Part shown: positions 11,311 through 22,760 of the stretch, piece by piece
Layout of the letters: every line of letters starts with the position of its first letter
Position numbering within the stretch: the stretch's first letter is position 1
Assembly (NCBI RefSeq): GCF_036711975.1
Contig: NC_091970.1
Coordinates: 12,283,501 to 12,347,500, forward strand
Length of the DNA: 64,000 nucleotides
Reading direction: 5' to 3'
DNA from: Onthophagus taurus
Lineage: Eukaryota; Arthropoda; Insecta; Coleoptera; Scarabaeidae
Made by a program: the position numbers and the translations under genes
Notes under the pieces: generated by a model
Databases searched by the model: none
What the model saw: only the letters and a program-made list of their open reading frames with translations
What the model was told of the DNA's origin: nothing

Positions 11311-11720
11311 ATCAATTTACGAGCTTCGACAAATTTTTCCCTTTCTTACAGTACTAGCTTTTGAACGTCTTTATTAAAGTCATTAACCTTCTAACAATAT
11401 AAAGTCGCGATATAATCTTCTTTGTTCTTCGATAAGTCTAATAATAAACGGTGGCAGAAAAAGTTGTAATATTGAATAGATAAGGAGTGGTCGTTGGAAT
11501 CTGTTATCAGTGCTTTAGAATTGATTCTGGGATGGTCACAGTCTAATTTTATTGTAGATTTTAAGTGATATAGATTCTAATAAGTTGTGTTTTTGGTTTT
11601 TAACTAATAAAGTTGTTGATTTTGAGAAAATTGTCAAAATTGATTCATTAATTTGAAAACGTCAATGTGACATAGAAAAGAAAAAAAATGCACAAAAATG
11701 TTGCCCTATTTTTTTTATAG
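11311..11720. other. Non-coding stretch before host gene exon
   Basis: No convincing exon or start codon seen. It is presumed to be intron or 5' flank of the gene at 11721-12333. The last bases form a polypyrimidine-rich splice acceptor ending TTTTTTATAG at 11720. Confidence 0.5.
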
Positions 11721-12333
11721 ACCATTTAAAAAACGAACGGTGGTCGGAAAAATATGTGCTTTACCTTGGTTTCAAAGCACGGAAAGCTACGTTGTAGCCT
11801 TGGGCTTATTGGGAGTTGTAAGTTTAAAAATAATTAAACCATAAAATTATTCAAAAAAAAAAATCTTTTCTTTAAGTAATATTTTTTCTAAGATTCTTAG
11901 TGCAATCGATCTTTTACGCGTTTTAAAAGCTGGAAGAACTTTACCGTGCGTTTTATGGAGGGCGCGTTTAAGAACCGGAAGTGTGGTCACCCCGGAAATG
12001 GAAAGAGACCTAAAATTATTAACGCTAATTCTATCATTAGAATTTTATGGACTTTTAATCATTGGAATGACATGGGTAAATTTAAAGAAAAAAGTATAAA
12101 TCGTTACAATCTTATATTTTGTTTTCTTTTAGAAAAATTACGAGTATTTTTTACCATTACTTTATTATTATGGAATCGTAATTGTCTCGGAATTTGCCGT
12201 ACTTTTTTTAAAAATGTACTCTGTAGGTTTCGAACTGCGAAAACATCAATTATTGAACTCGATGTTTGTCGTTTACAATTGGATCGTGGTTTATTGCGTT
12301 TATCAACACGATTTTGATTGCGCAAACTGTTAA
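11721..12333 (+). CDS. Host gene, 3' exons of a four-transmembrane protein of unknown function
   Basis: Three exons joined by two short phase-0 introns: 11721-11817 (acceptor TTATAG, donor GTAAGT), 11893-12075 (acceptor CTAAG, donor GTAAAT) and 12133-12333 (acceptor CTTTTAG, stop TAA). They encode 159 residues after one leading base that completes a codon from an unseen upstream exon. Four hydrophobic spans are visible: one across the exon 1/2 junction (YVVALGLLGV), LKLLTLILSLEFYGLLIIGM, LPLLYYYGIVIVSEFAVLFL and MFVVYNWIVVYCVY. Exact frame maintenance across both junctions and no stops argue for a live gene. I do not recognise the family; it has the layout of small insect tetraspan proteins. 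The start and upstream exon or exons are not in evidence. Any single open frame through this DNA is in the wrong frame for parts of it. Confidence 0.82.
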
Positions 12334-12383
12334 AAAATACTAATTTTAATTTATATACATCTTTTATTTATTTTTATTTTTTT

Positions 12384-12389
12384 AATAAA
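12384..12389 (+). terminator. Poly(A) signal AATAAA
   Basis: AATAAA 51 bases after the stop codon of the four-membrane-span gene, in an AT-rich context. Confidence 0.7.
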
Positions 12390-12797
12390 TTTTATATAAT
12401 TTTTTTATATACTAGATAAAATAGATAATTACTAACGTAAATTGAGGTATCGCTAATTTCATTATGTTGTTCAATTGATGGAATTTTTTTTAATTAATTT
12501 AACATAAAAGTCACTTTTTGGGTAATAAGTATGCAGTGGAACAAAAACTAAGATTCAGCATTCACAAGAAGAGAAAACATGTGGAGATAGGTAATGTGGA
12601 TGAGACGATTACGAAATATGAGAAGATATCTTATCCATTATAATGAGAGAAGAATAAGTGAATGTCATAAAAAGGAATAAAGTGCAACCAAAGATTACTA
12701 CAGATTCTGTAACAATAAAATTATTTTGGAAAAGTGGAACAAGATCGATGACATATTTGTTTATTGGGATGAACCAAGTACAATACAATAAACGATA
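12390..12797. other. Intergenic, no gene recognised
   Basis: Low-complexity AT-rich sequence followed by about 200 bases of more balanced composition without a frame I can assign. It ends at the TA target of the MITE. Confidence 0.4.
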
Positions 12798-13534
12798 TAC
12801 AGGATGTCCGGTATCTTCCGCATCAGAGCATTATACGGTTGTAGGATACATAGTGACGTAAAGGGTAATATTACCGAGGAAATGTTACCGGTAATTTTGG
12901 TAATATTACATAATATTACCGCAAGATCGGTAACATTGGAAATATTGTTTTTTTTCCGCTCTATACTCTCATTTATTTGCCCAGCTGTACATGGCGTCAC
13001 TGGCGCCGCGCGGCCGCACATATAATAATAATAATAATACTTTATTGAGCCAAATAGACAACAAAATAAGAATAAATCAAGAAATATACAATTCACAATT
13101 CAAGCTCAATGGGTGCAAGAGCAGAAAAGGCAAAAGTGCCTCTGATTTAACTTGCACCCTATAAGGTCGGCAAATATCGAAAGACCGCAGTAATAACCGT
13201 TATAAAAATAACTAAAGTAAATAATATCGAGGGCTTCAAGTCACTAGGGAATATACAATTAGAAAGCTTATTATTAAGACATGTTAATTAAAATTTTGAC
13301 ATCATGGATATTTTTCTATTAATTGAGCATACGCCTTTCTGTCTTGATATAATGTTTCACAAAAGCTGTACAAGAAAAAGACGTAAGCTGAATAAGAATA
13401 TTTATTAACTTTGTTTATAGTAGTTTCACTAACAAATTAATTAAAGAGATCATTTACAGTAACATAAGAGAAAAAAAAACAAAATAGAAAAATTCTAAGT
13501 TGGTAGGTGCAAAATTTATTATTTGGAAATTTCT

Positions 13535-15343
13535 ATTTACGGCGCAGTAGTTTTTCTTTGAGTGCCTGCAGGGAAATTTCATCATCAGAGTCACTTTGCT
13601 CAACAGTGCTCCTTACTTACCATTACTTTATTCTTCAATTCTTTATAATTTAAAAAGTCGCTATACTCCATCACCTGTACATTGTACGATTTTTTTCTAT
13701 TCGCCAGACGTACGACATTAACCCAGTCATTGGGCCAGTAGATTTTAGTATACTCTGAAGCACGTTCTATAGTGGCATGCATGGAATCACACTCCATGTG
13801 AGTGTGCCCTGGTTCTAAAAATTTCAAATCGATGATTTGGAGGCTGGTGTGTTTTACAGCTTCTAGGAGCATGCATGCCACTATGGAATTCCGATTCTGT
13901 CCAGGGCAACAGTCAAAATGAAGAACTAAATGACGTGTTTCTTTTGGAAGAGACTGTATAAATTTCGAAAGGCATGTGGCTACTTCATTGGCTCCTCTAT
14001 TTCCCTCGTATTCGGGCCAAACAAAGCAATGACCTTGCTGTTTTGCTGTTTCGTATATCGTGAAGTTAAATGTTGCTAACTTCCGTTTATAAAAAACTGG
14101 TTTAGCAAATAATAGTGGTGAGTACAAGACAGCTTCAAGATCAAAATTGGCAGAAATATAGCTAGGGTCTTCTTTTGCTTTTAAAGCATCGCTTTTCTTT
14201 TCTTCCAATGCGGCTATTTGGTCGAAGTAATGATACCAACATTGATCTTTTTTAGGAATGTGAAATCCTATATATTTTTTTTATCAGTAGTTCTCTATAC
14301 GATGTTGCAGAAATAGGTTTTTGGTTCATTTCTGTACATTTCTTTTTGTAGAGTGAATACATTTTTTCTTTATTTAAAATTGATTCTAGATAATCTTTTT
14401 TAGTATATCTCCTACACCAATGTGCTGGCACACGGGGGAAAGAATCGATGTGGTTCTCTGCGAATTTAATTGTTTCTTCTGTATGCTTAACCCCTGGACG
14501 GTGCTTACCACGATTATCAGGAGAAGGAATATCAGCAACATTGCGACTTGCTTTTTCTAAAGCTGCTCACATCATCTTTTCGGAAATATCCAACGTTTGT
14601 AAAAAGAAGTTCTTGCAGACCTGAGTTTTTTTTCCTTCAAATTTCAGGAAGTACATAACAGAAAAATGTCTTCTTGAATTCTCTGTACAACTTCTGACAG
14701 ATTTTTGACGGATCACATTACTTGCAATGAAATCGCGCTGCCTATTCAAATCGCCAAGTTGCCAGAAAGCAGAGCAAATTTGTGATTTACCTTCATCGGG
14801 AATTGCAAGGTGACATTTGCGTAAACAGGGACACTCAATTCCTATATTTCTTGATTTCCGTTCTAGCCTAATTTTTGTTGAAGTTGTTGTGTAAGAAACT
14901 CCTAAGTTTCTTTTTTGTTTCCTCGCAGTTTTTATCCAAGTATTTGGGTCGCCACGTTTCGCTCTCACTCTCTTCTGTTGCAAATCTAATTTATTAGAAT
15001 CTACAGTATTTCTTTCGGTATCTGCTACTACTGGTGTTGTAACCTTAACTTGCTCAATTACTATACCGTCAACGTTCGAAGACGAACCGGGTTTATAAGC
15101 AGGGTCGGCATCCGAATCATAATAATATTCTTCGTTTTCTTGCTCTATTAAATCAATTTCATTTATGTCTAGTGCAGCTTCCTGTTGTGCAGCATAAGAA
15201 CAGGAAGGCTGTCCTAGCGTAATAATAATTAGGTATATAAATCAAGAATAATATCAGGTATACATCCATTGTTACTCACCATTTTCTTCAGGAAGTTTTA
15301 ACATGTGCAATATGTATTCAGACCTAGATTTTCCACCGTACAT
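13535..15343 (-). pseudogene. DDE transposase of the 'GQNKN' type (possibly Sola), copy A
   Basis: Minus-strand gene with visible introns. ATG is at 15343; exon 1 ends at 15280 (donor GTGAGT) and exon 2 starts at 15213. A terminal exon of about 33 bases (ending LLRRK-stop near 13535) follows a 53-base intron with donor GTAAGT at 13620 and acceptor CCCTGCAG. The protein has a Cys-rich N-terminal half (CPCLRKCHLAI, CSAFWQLGDLNRQ, VCKNFFLQTL) and a catalytic half with Asp in SANFDLEAVLY, Asp in LHFDCCPGQNRN and an acidic cluster in EPGHTHMECDSMHATIE. One TGA at 14567-14569 and one frameshift near 14260 break it; otherwise it is close to full length. Superfamily assignment is tentative. The element ends are unresolved. 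Confidence 0.75.
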
Positions 15344-15534
15344 AGTTGATTATTTATTTATTGCTTATTATCAAAATCTACTGGCACTTGACTCTTAACT
15401 ATAAACACACTAAACTGTCACGAATTCACATGTGTTTATGACAGAAAGTAAGGTTAGGTTGATGATAAACACGAATACGCCTATCTGACTAGATTCTTAA
15501 TGCATACTTGGTTTATACGCCTAGCTAATTTGCC

Positions 15535-16885
15535 TAGCGTTCAATGAGTTTGAACGCACGAGCCGAGTCAGCACACCCCGCATAACCAGGAATCAAATTC
15601 CAAAAACGAGCAACCTGGTACGAAAATGAACACTTGAATTTTGAAGACCTATCGAAGGAATGTTTAAACAAAATCTGTGCCGGAGATTCAAGTTATGAAC
15701 ATCCGTCCTGAACGTAATTTTACGACTCAGATAAGGCAGCTTGCCGGATGTAATAAGACCGTAGATGAAAGACAAGTAGTGAACCACAACACTCTGTCGC
15801 ATATTCAGTCAGTCACTAGATAACAAAACTTGCGATACATGATCATCTCTTCGAAGATTGTACATAAAACGAAGACACGAATTCTGCACAACCTGAACCC
15901 TCCTTAAACTCTCCTGGGATAAACATGAACCAAATACAACATCACAATAATTACAGTAGAGCCTTCTTAGGGAACCATAAGCACGCCTACATAATAAATT
16001 AATACGCTCACCAAACGCAAGTTGATCATCAATAATAAGACCTAAACTCTTAACCGAATTGGTCAGTCCTAACTGCACTCCAAGCATCTTAATATTAATA
16101 TCATCCTTATTAACAAATAAACTACCCTTTTTAGTATATAAAATACATTGAGTCTTGTCAGGGTTGATCAAAAGAGCATGTCTCTTAATTTCCATACATA
16201 AGTGATTTAAATCCTCCGTTACTTTATTACAAGCTTCCGACTGCTCACCAGGCAGGAAATCTAGATACAGTTGGGAATCATCAGCATAAAGATGATAAGA
16301 ACAATACTTTAACTTTGAGAATAAATTGCTGGTATAAATTGTAAATAAGATAGGACCAGCAACCAATTCAATAGAATCAGAACACTGTGACCCCACCCTA
16401 ATCGCCTGCGTTCTATCAAACAAATAACTCTTAAACAAAGAAACAGCACACTCAGACAAACCAACAAACTTAAGAATAGCCAACAAAAGGTCGTGATTCA
16501 AGATATCAAATGCCTTACTAAAGTCAAGCAACACAAGCACAGTAGATCTATCAGCATCAAGAGCTCTATATATATCATCAGTCCTAAAACCAGATTGTTT
16601 ATCTGGTAGTATATTATAAGTATCTAAATAGGATCTTAGTTGCTCCGCCATAATTTTCTCTAATACTTTAGACAAAATCGGAAGGATAGTAATAGGCCTC
16701 AAATCTTTAAGCTCTTTAACTGGTTTCATTTTAGGAACAGGAGTCACCAGACCACATTTCCATGCCTTAGGATAAACCGACATTATCAGACAAAAGTTGA
16801 AAATATGACAGAGAATATTCAAAACACGAGGACAACACAACCTATCTAGAGAAATATCATCCGAGCCAACACTAGTAGACTTCAA
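15535..16885 (-). pseudogene. LINE reverse transcriptase (CR1/L2-like)
   Basis: It begins KSTSVGSDDISLDRLC and contains LKDLRPITILPILSKVLEKI, VLLDFSKAFD (first catalytic Asp) and HLYADDSQLYLDF (catalytic YADD). The usual GVPQGSILGP block is damaged: the sequence runs ELVAGPILF, an apparent deletion. The C-terminal thumb continues in another frame from 15802 and reaches a stop near 15535 after FKLIER. A frameshift near 16890 also separates it from the endonuclease. Confidence 0.87.
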
Positions 16886-16901
16886 CTAAAGCAAATACCG
16901 C

Positions 16902-18029
16902 TCAATAGAATCCAGACACTTTCTTGAAGGTAAAAGGAGTACAGTCAGGACTTAATTGGCTGGTATGATAGAAAGTTAATAACTCAGAGTCAGGCTTAAT
17001 AACAACATCAGCAACAGATTTAGAAAAAAAGAAGTTGACAATATCAGGGTCAGCCAGATGGGGAGGTAAATCAGTGATATTCGACCTAACAAGATTAAAT
17101 TTTCTCAAAGTCCTCCACATCAAGCTAGGACCTTCCATCACACAACTCCGTTCAATAAAAGCTCTTTTCTCACGACGAATTGCACCCGTAACAAAATTTC
17201 GTAACTGCTTATAATACTGAAAATGTGCAGGATTCGTTCTCCTATAACGCCTTAGAGCTATCATCCTCTTTACATTTGCAGTAATCCACGGCGAAGAGTT
17301 CCTCTTTCGAGTCCTAATAACAAGGGGTGCATGGACATCAAACAAGGAAATCATAATTTCATTAAAATAATTAACCTTGTCATCAATAGAAGAAAGGTCC
17401 CAATTCAAAATATCTAAATCCCTATTAAACTCGTCCATGACAATACCTCGCAAATTGCGGAATCGTACCATCTTAGATACAACCCCCGCCCTTTGCAATG
17501 ACAGCTCACAAAAAATCAACAAATGGTCAGAGAAGCCAAGATCAATTGTACTACAATTAATAACAAGCAGACCATCAGATAAAAAGATCAAGTCAAGAAG
17601 GGATACAGAAGTGCTCGAGATTCTCGTGGGCACCTCAACTACCTCTCGCAAGTCAAACATCGCAAATGCACTTCTAAGAGATATAGAAGATGGACTCTCA
17701 ATCATGAAGTTAACGTTAAAGTCACCTACCACCACCATCTCATCAACTAAGGGATGCGCGAACGAAAGAGACTTTTCAAGTATTTCAGTAAATAACTTTA
17801 AATCATAATTAGGAGGTCTGTAAAAAACACCAAGAGCTATGCGAATTCCTTGTACAACTAATTTAATCCAGAGCTGTTCAATTTCCAGCGCAGTCGTAAC
17901 ATCAATTACACTACAGGTATAACAATCTCTTACAAAAAACGCTACTCCACCACCCCTAGACTGTCTATCCACTCTAAAAATATTGTAGTCTTTGACATAC
18001 ATCATTTGATCACATATATTAACATTCAA
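16902..18029 (-). pseudogene. LINE apurinic-type endonuclease
   Basis: Exonuclease/endonuclease/phosphatase fold of a non-LTR element. Visible motifs are SRGGGVAFFVRD, FYRPPNYD, VVVGDFNVNF (metal-binding GDFN), LLDLIFLSD and GFSDHLLIF (catalytic SDH). The N-terminal beta strand with the QxN motif is missing through 5' truncation. Downstream, SPWITANVKRMI is the standard linker towards the RT. The ATG at 18029 is only the first in the truncated frame. Confidence 0.88.
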
Positions 18030-18050
18030 CCAAGTAATACTATTCGGACG

Positions 18051-18341
18051 ACGACATTTACTCGACGAAATCGATCGGGGAATACCCGAAATCTAACTTG
18101 TGACAATTCCATGGTTCCCCGTGGCCCGTGACAAGCGGCAAGCGATATTTTGTAAACAATCTTCATCATAATTAGTGACATTATTGTTATAAAAGGTGTT
18201 GTTTATAACTATCAGTGCGATTCCTATTAAATAACTGTAATTGTTTTGCCTTGTTATGTGATATTTGAACTGGTAAGTCTAAATATTTTTAAGTTGAGCT
18301 CTTCCCGAAATGCATGATGTTTATTTTGTAGTTGCGACAAT
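18051..18341 (+). other. hAT 5' leader with probable intron
   Basis: Resumed hAT sequence ahead of the BED finger. A GGTAAGTC donor near 18271 and a TTTTGTAG acceptor just before the ATG region at 18342 suggest a 5' UTR intron. Confidence 0.5.
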
Positions 18342-18682
18342 ATGGTTAGGCCGAAGAGTGATGTTTGGAGGTACTACGATCTTAAAGATAACGACAACTA
18401 TTTCTGTAAATATTGTAAAACCTCCTTTAAAAGAAATGCTACCAGACAATTCCAACATTTGCTAAAATGTGTCAAAATACCTGAAAATGTAGTACAAATT
18501 GTTAAAAAAGGGAAATTGCCTATAATAAATGTTTCCAGTAGTAACAATAACACCACGCCAAGTTCAACCGAGGTATTAGAAGATAGTGATGCTGATGATA
18601 CTAATACTACCTCTCAGCAGGGACAGGAAGAATCTTTAGACTCAGAAATTACTTCACTAGTCAATCAGCTAGTGCTTCATTT
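18342..18682 (+). pseudogene. hAT transposase N-terminus with BED zinc finger
   Basis: Starts MVRPKSDVWRYYDLKDND and carries CKYC ... HLLKC, a C2-H-C BED finger (YFCKYCKTSFKRN) that binds the element ends. A Ser/Thr/Asp-rich linker follows. The frame is interrupted at 18682 by DDE element B, and the downstream transposase resumes at 21203 in a different relative frame, so the joined gene would also carry a frameshift. Residues read past 18682 belong to the inserted element's terminus. Confidence 0.85.
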
Positions 18683-21202
18683 GAAGCGTATAAATGCAAA
18701 ACCAGACATTTGACATTCGAATAGTTTTGAGTAAAGTGCGAAAAACCTCTCATCGTCGTTTAAGTCGCTCAATCGACTTGGTATTTTAACCAAAAGTAGA
18801 TAATACATTGACACGTCTGTATGTTTTTTAAAGCGTAAGTCAGGCTTATAGTAAAAAAGTTATTTTGATCAAAAAAATGTGAATGTCTTGTTTTGCAAGG
18901 CTTGGAAATCTCTGCTTCGTGAACTGCAAAGTTCTGGATTTGGCGTTTCTGTAAAAAAACTAGCAGTATCTGCACTAATAAAATTTGGAATTGCGATAAA
19001 AGAGATTTTAAAGAAGCTGATTTTATTGAAAAAAAGTACAAAATTAGTTTCTTAGGTACAAATTTAAATTCGTAAGTCAGTATCTTCTTCATTATCAGAA
19101 AACACTAGTGTGTCATTCACATCCAGCTGAGTTTCCGAAGTGTTGGCTGGATTGTCATGAAAGGCGTTTTTGAAGAACTCCAGACGTTCATCGTTTTCCC
19201 ATTCTGCACCATAGTGTTTGGCTAGCAAAGAGGAAATGCTTCTTATCTTGTCCGGTTTAAGGCTTCTGTCGGTATTCAGTGGTTGTAACTTGAAGTGGTT
19301 AACTGTTTGACATTTCTTACAGATGCTCTTAGCTATAGAAATATCGTTTTTGTAAAATGGTTCACCCCTGACAAGAACGGAACCATCGGTGGCCTTTGTA
19401 AAAATTATGCGTTTAGACGGTTGAAAACGGAAATGCCAAGATCCAGGGCTCCTCTGAACTTTTTTCACGTCACTTTTCCAGTCGAAGATTGGGTAATCTT
19501 CGCCCATTCTAAGTACTGTAGTATACTCTTTAATTATCTTCAGGTACATCTCTGGGTTAATTATGGTGGCACATTTTTTAATCTTCCTCTCGATTTGGCC
19601 AAAGACTCGATCTGGCGGGAGGAAAGAATATCTGAAGTGGAGAACAGCGCTCCAGCCAGTATTGGACCATACCGATCATCGAACTATTTTTATTTTGTCC
19701 TCCACACCCATCGCACACCAAACGCACTTGCTGTACCTGTTCATCAAAATTAAAGTTCTGCAATGAGTAAAAAACTGCAGAAACTATTTCATTTGAGCTT
19801 CTTTGGCGGTCCTTTTCTGTCCAAATAAATGATTTTACGTTTTCAGGAGTGAGTTTCGACTTTGAGTGCCCACTTACTACCGTCAAATTATATAAATTGA
19901 CCTGCATACTAAAATAACAGGCTTGATCTGGAATTTTTGACAGTGGTAAGTTTTTCCGACAGTCAAAGGAAAAAATTGCAGTTTTGGGATCATTTTCTCT
20001 TAGCAAGTAAAAAAATGCATTACTGCGTAGTTTGTGTACACGCTGTTTTGAACATACATCAACCTTCGGAGATCCAAAGCCAATATTGTATTGTCGTACA
20101 AAAATGTTTCTGAAAAAACACTGTTTAATTTTTAGGGTTTCATCCATTCGGTCATTGTACATCTTCCATAATTTGACAATATTCAGCTCACATGGTAAGT
20201 ATCGCCTAATAATTGTTTTATTACGTGCATAATGGGTCTCGCAGCAATTTAATCCCTCGATGAAATTCTTTATAGCTTGTCTTTTAGCAGCCGTTTTGTG
20301 TGATATTTGATCACCTCCTCTGTTTTCTGCTGGTAAACCTCCGGTCTGGTGATATCTGCTAAGTATTCTTTCAAGTCGGTTTTTCCAATACCTAGTATAG
20401 CCACAAATGTTTTTTTGCACACAGGAATTGTCCCTTTGGAAGTTTTAATGTTGTACTTGACACTGATCGCCTTTGGTTTATTACGAATATTTTCTTTACT
20501 TTTGGTACCCGGCCTTTTCGGCTTACTTGTGACGCAATGCTTCAATACAAACATATCTTGAAACAATTTGTTTTTCTTCTGGTAAAAACCCTCATTGAAT
20601 TTCCTTATTTCAGTCATAGTTAATAAACCACATTGCATTGTTTTTGTTCTATGCCTACAAGTGGGGAATTCAGGTAGATGTTGCCGAGAATACCTACAAA
20701 AGTAAAAGAACTACTTTTCGAGGTTGCTAATCCCGAATTTGCAAAACAAACATACCTCTTTGTCTTGGCTTTTTCACGCTTCCACTCTTGCTTATTTGCT
20801 ATTCTCTTTCGCCCTTTGCCACGAGGACTTGGCTCAATGGTAATGTTGTTATCCATTTATTTTGTCACAGATAGTCAAAACTCCGTAACACGTTCGTTAC
20901 CACGCTCTCGTTTAAACTAATCATGCAGAAGCGAACAAAACTAACAGCTGCTTCAATGTCACGGCGATCACGTGACGTAATGCGAGAACTGGATAGGTTC
21001 AAACACAAATGTCTGCTTTGGCATCTAACTACTTGGCGCAAATGTCTGCTGTTGCATTTAAAGTGGAATTTATTATTGCAATGTATTGTTATGCTCCTGG
21101 GGGCCACAAAAATCGATTCCTTGCTAAATTTACAATACAGATCCGTGTCTAACTAATTTTTGAAGAAAATGTCGAATGTCTGCTTTTGCATTTATACGCC
21201 TC
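18683..21202 (-). mobile_element. DDE 'GQNKN' transposon (possibly Sola), copy B, complete ends
   Basis: The terminal inverted repeats are ~35 bp: GAAGCGTATAAATGCAAAAC on the left, and GAGGCGTATAAATGCAAAAG on the right when inverted. They continue into CAGACATT..GACATT. A perfect 4-bp duplication ATTT flanks the element (18679-18682, 21203-21206). Related AATGTCTGCT words recur subterminally at 21010 and 21045. A 4-bp duplication is the known behaviour of the Sola superfamily. The coding gene is on the minus strand. Confidence 0.83.
19064..20856 (-). pseudogene. DDE transposase of the 'GQNKN' type, copy B
   Basis: ATG at 20856; exon 1 is basic (GKGRKRIANKQEWKREKAKT). An intron with donor GTATGT near 20748 and acceptor ACTTGTAG near 20653 joins in frame to the second exon (GLLTMTEIRKFNEGFYQKKN, VCKKTFVAILGIGK). 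A frameshift near 20290 leads to the catalytic part with FSFDCRKNLPLSK, YNLTVVSGHSKS and LVCDGCGGQNKNSSM. A second frameshift near 19620 leads to FLPPDRVFGQIERKI (third acidic site) and a C-terminal domain with an acidic tail ending 19064. Same domain order as copy A but clearly diverged. Confidence 0.8.
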
Positions 21203-22736
21203 ATTTTCAAGTACTACTAAAGCATCAAAGGGTACAATTTCTTCGTATTTTGATAACATGTCCTCTCAAGGAAACAATAAGATTGATGAAATACTCGCAA
21301 GGGCTATTTATGTCTCAGGAGCCCCCTTAGATATGACAACGAAAAAAGTATCGTTACATGTATTCAAAGCAATGAGATGCGCATATAAACCACCCTCTCG
21401 TTACCAGTTGTCAAATCCACTCCTCGAATCCGAGTACACTAGAGTAGAAGCTGCAGTTTCTTCCAAAATTAGTGAAGCACCTATCTTAACCCTACAAATG
21501 GATGGATGGTCAAATTGCAGAAATGACTCTATATCTAATTTTGTTATTAATACACCTCTGCCGGTATTTTACAAATCAATACACACCGAAAATAACAGAC
21601 ATTTAGCAACATTTTTGGCCTCAGAAATTGAAAAAGTGTGAGCTTCAAATTTTCTAGCTATTGTCACTGACAACGGAGCTAACATAAAAAAGGCTGGTGA
21701 AACAGTTAGCAGCAAGTACGATTACATTACTAATTATGGTTGTATTTGCCACGGTCTAAACCTTCTGGTTGAAGACTTCTTGAAATTAGACCATTTTTCC
21801 AATTTAAAAAAAAAACAATTTCAATTGTATCTGAGAATCGCAGATTTTACATGCAACGTTTGAAAAAGTCCAGTTGGACAAAACAAACAAGATGGGGTTC
21901 CTTTGTTTGTTGTCCAAAAAGTCTTTTGGACACTAAACATTCATTAAAAATTTTAGCAGTTGATGATAGCCCAGATATTTCTGATGTTCTTTCATCAAAT
22001 ACAGTAAGACTTCTTCTTCAAAACGAATTTTGGTTACAAATAGAAGCAACTTATGACTTGTTCCAGCCAATCACTAAGTGGATAACGATTTTTGAAGCAA
22101 CAATCTCAAAAGTGTTTATCTGCTTTTTTGAAATAAGATCTATATTATGTGACAAAGTATCAAATTTATCTATTACTATGTTGGAATACCAGAAAATGTG
22201 TTCAATTCTTGAAAAACGACAAAATAAATATTTAAAACCCGTTCATCGTGCTGCTTACCTATTAGAACCAAATCGACAATTTAACTGAAGATGAAAATTT
22301 AATTGCAACGGAGTTCATCTATGAAACTGCAAGGCGTCATCCAAAGTATTCTTCACAAGTAGATCTTATTATGGAAGCACTCGCACTGTACAAAATTAGA
22401 GGTAATAATTTTGCTAAGGAATTCGTTATTTCCAGCGAAAAATCTATGTCTGGACCTGTTTGGTAGGCAGGAATTTGCTCCAGTTCTAAAATAAGTAGGT
22501 TGGCTGTAGACATTTTAAATTTACCATCGTCAACAGCCGCAATCGAAAGAACCTTTAGTACTTACGGATTTATTCATCGGCAAAGAAGAAACAGACTTAC
22601 CGTGGAGAGGGCCGGAAAACTAACTTATATTGCCCATAATTATAATTTACTAAATGAAGACGATCATTCAAAAATAGTAGAAGCTACTGAAGAAGAAATA
22701 GAAAAAGAAGATATCTGTAATATTACCGATTTTTAA
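21203..22736 (+). pseudogene. hAT transposase catalytic and dimerisation domains
   Basis: This continues the BED-finger hAT. The catalytic fold shows LTLQMDGWSNCRND (first Asp), AIVTDNGANIKKA (second Asp region) and GCICHGLNLLVEDF (CxxH). The C-terminal hATC dimerisation domain reads LNLPSSTAAIERTFSTYGFIH ending TYIAHNYNLL. Breaks: TGA at 21639, frame changes near 21820 and 22290, and a TAG at 22464 replacing the second residue of the usual WW pair. The stop is 22736, only 24 bases before the right terminus. Confidence 0.9.
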
Positions 22737-22760
22737 ATTACCGGTAATTTTACATCACTA

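Larger units (their letters stand above)
13022..18050 (-). mobile_element. LINE (CR1/L2-like group), 5'-truncated, inside the hAT
   Basis: Minus-strand LINE with a 3' tail of TAA repeats at 13022-13041 next to TACTTTATTGAGCC. Its 3' UTR covers about 13042-13310; the RT is at 15535-16885 and the endonuclease at 16902-18029. A foreign DDE transposon occupies about 13310-15530. The 5' end near 18050 is truncated within the endonuclease, just upstream of the TWL motif. No clear target duplication was found. Confidence 0.8.
12851..22760 (+). mobile_element. BED-finger hAT transposon carrying nested insertions
   Basis: The terminal inverted repeats are TAGTGACGTAAAGGGTAATA on the left and, inverted, TAGTGATGTAAAATTACCGG on the right. 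They are flanked by an 8-bp duplication with one mismatch (AGGATACA 12843-12850, AAGATACA 22761-22768). Subterminal TTACCGGTAAT and GGTAATATTACC words cluster at the left end, likely transposase-binding sites. The original element was about 2.3 kb: a spliced 5' leader, a BED zinc finger (18342) and a hAT transposase (21203-22736). A LINE and a second DNA transposon inflated it to 9.9 kb. Confidence 0.9.

Noticed and set aside
11946..12317. 123-codon plus frame as a gene
   Set aside because: It runs through exon 2, an intron and exon 3 of the membrane-protein gene in a shifted frame; the spliced model explains the DNA better.
12658..13096. Small ORFs around the MITE/hAT left ends
   Set aside because: They cross element boundaries and TAA-repeat tails; no coding signal.
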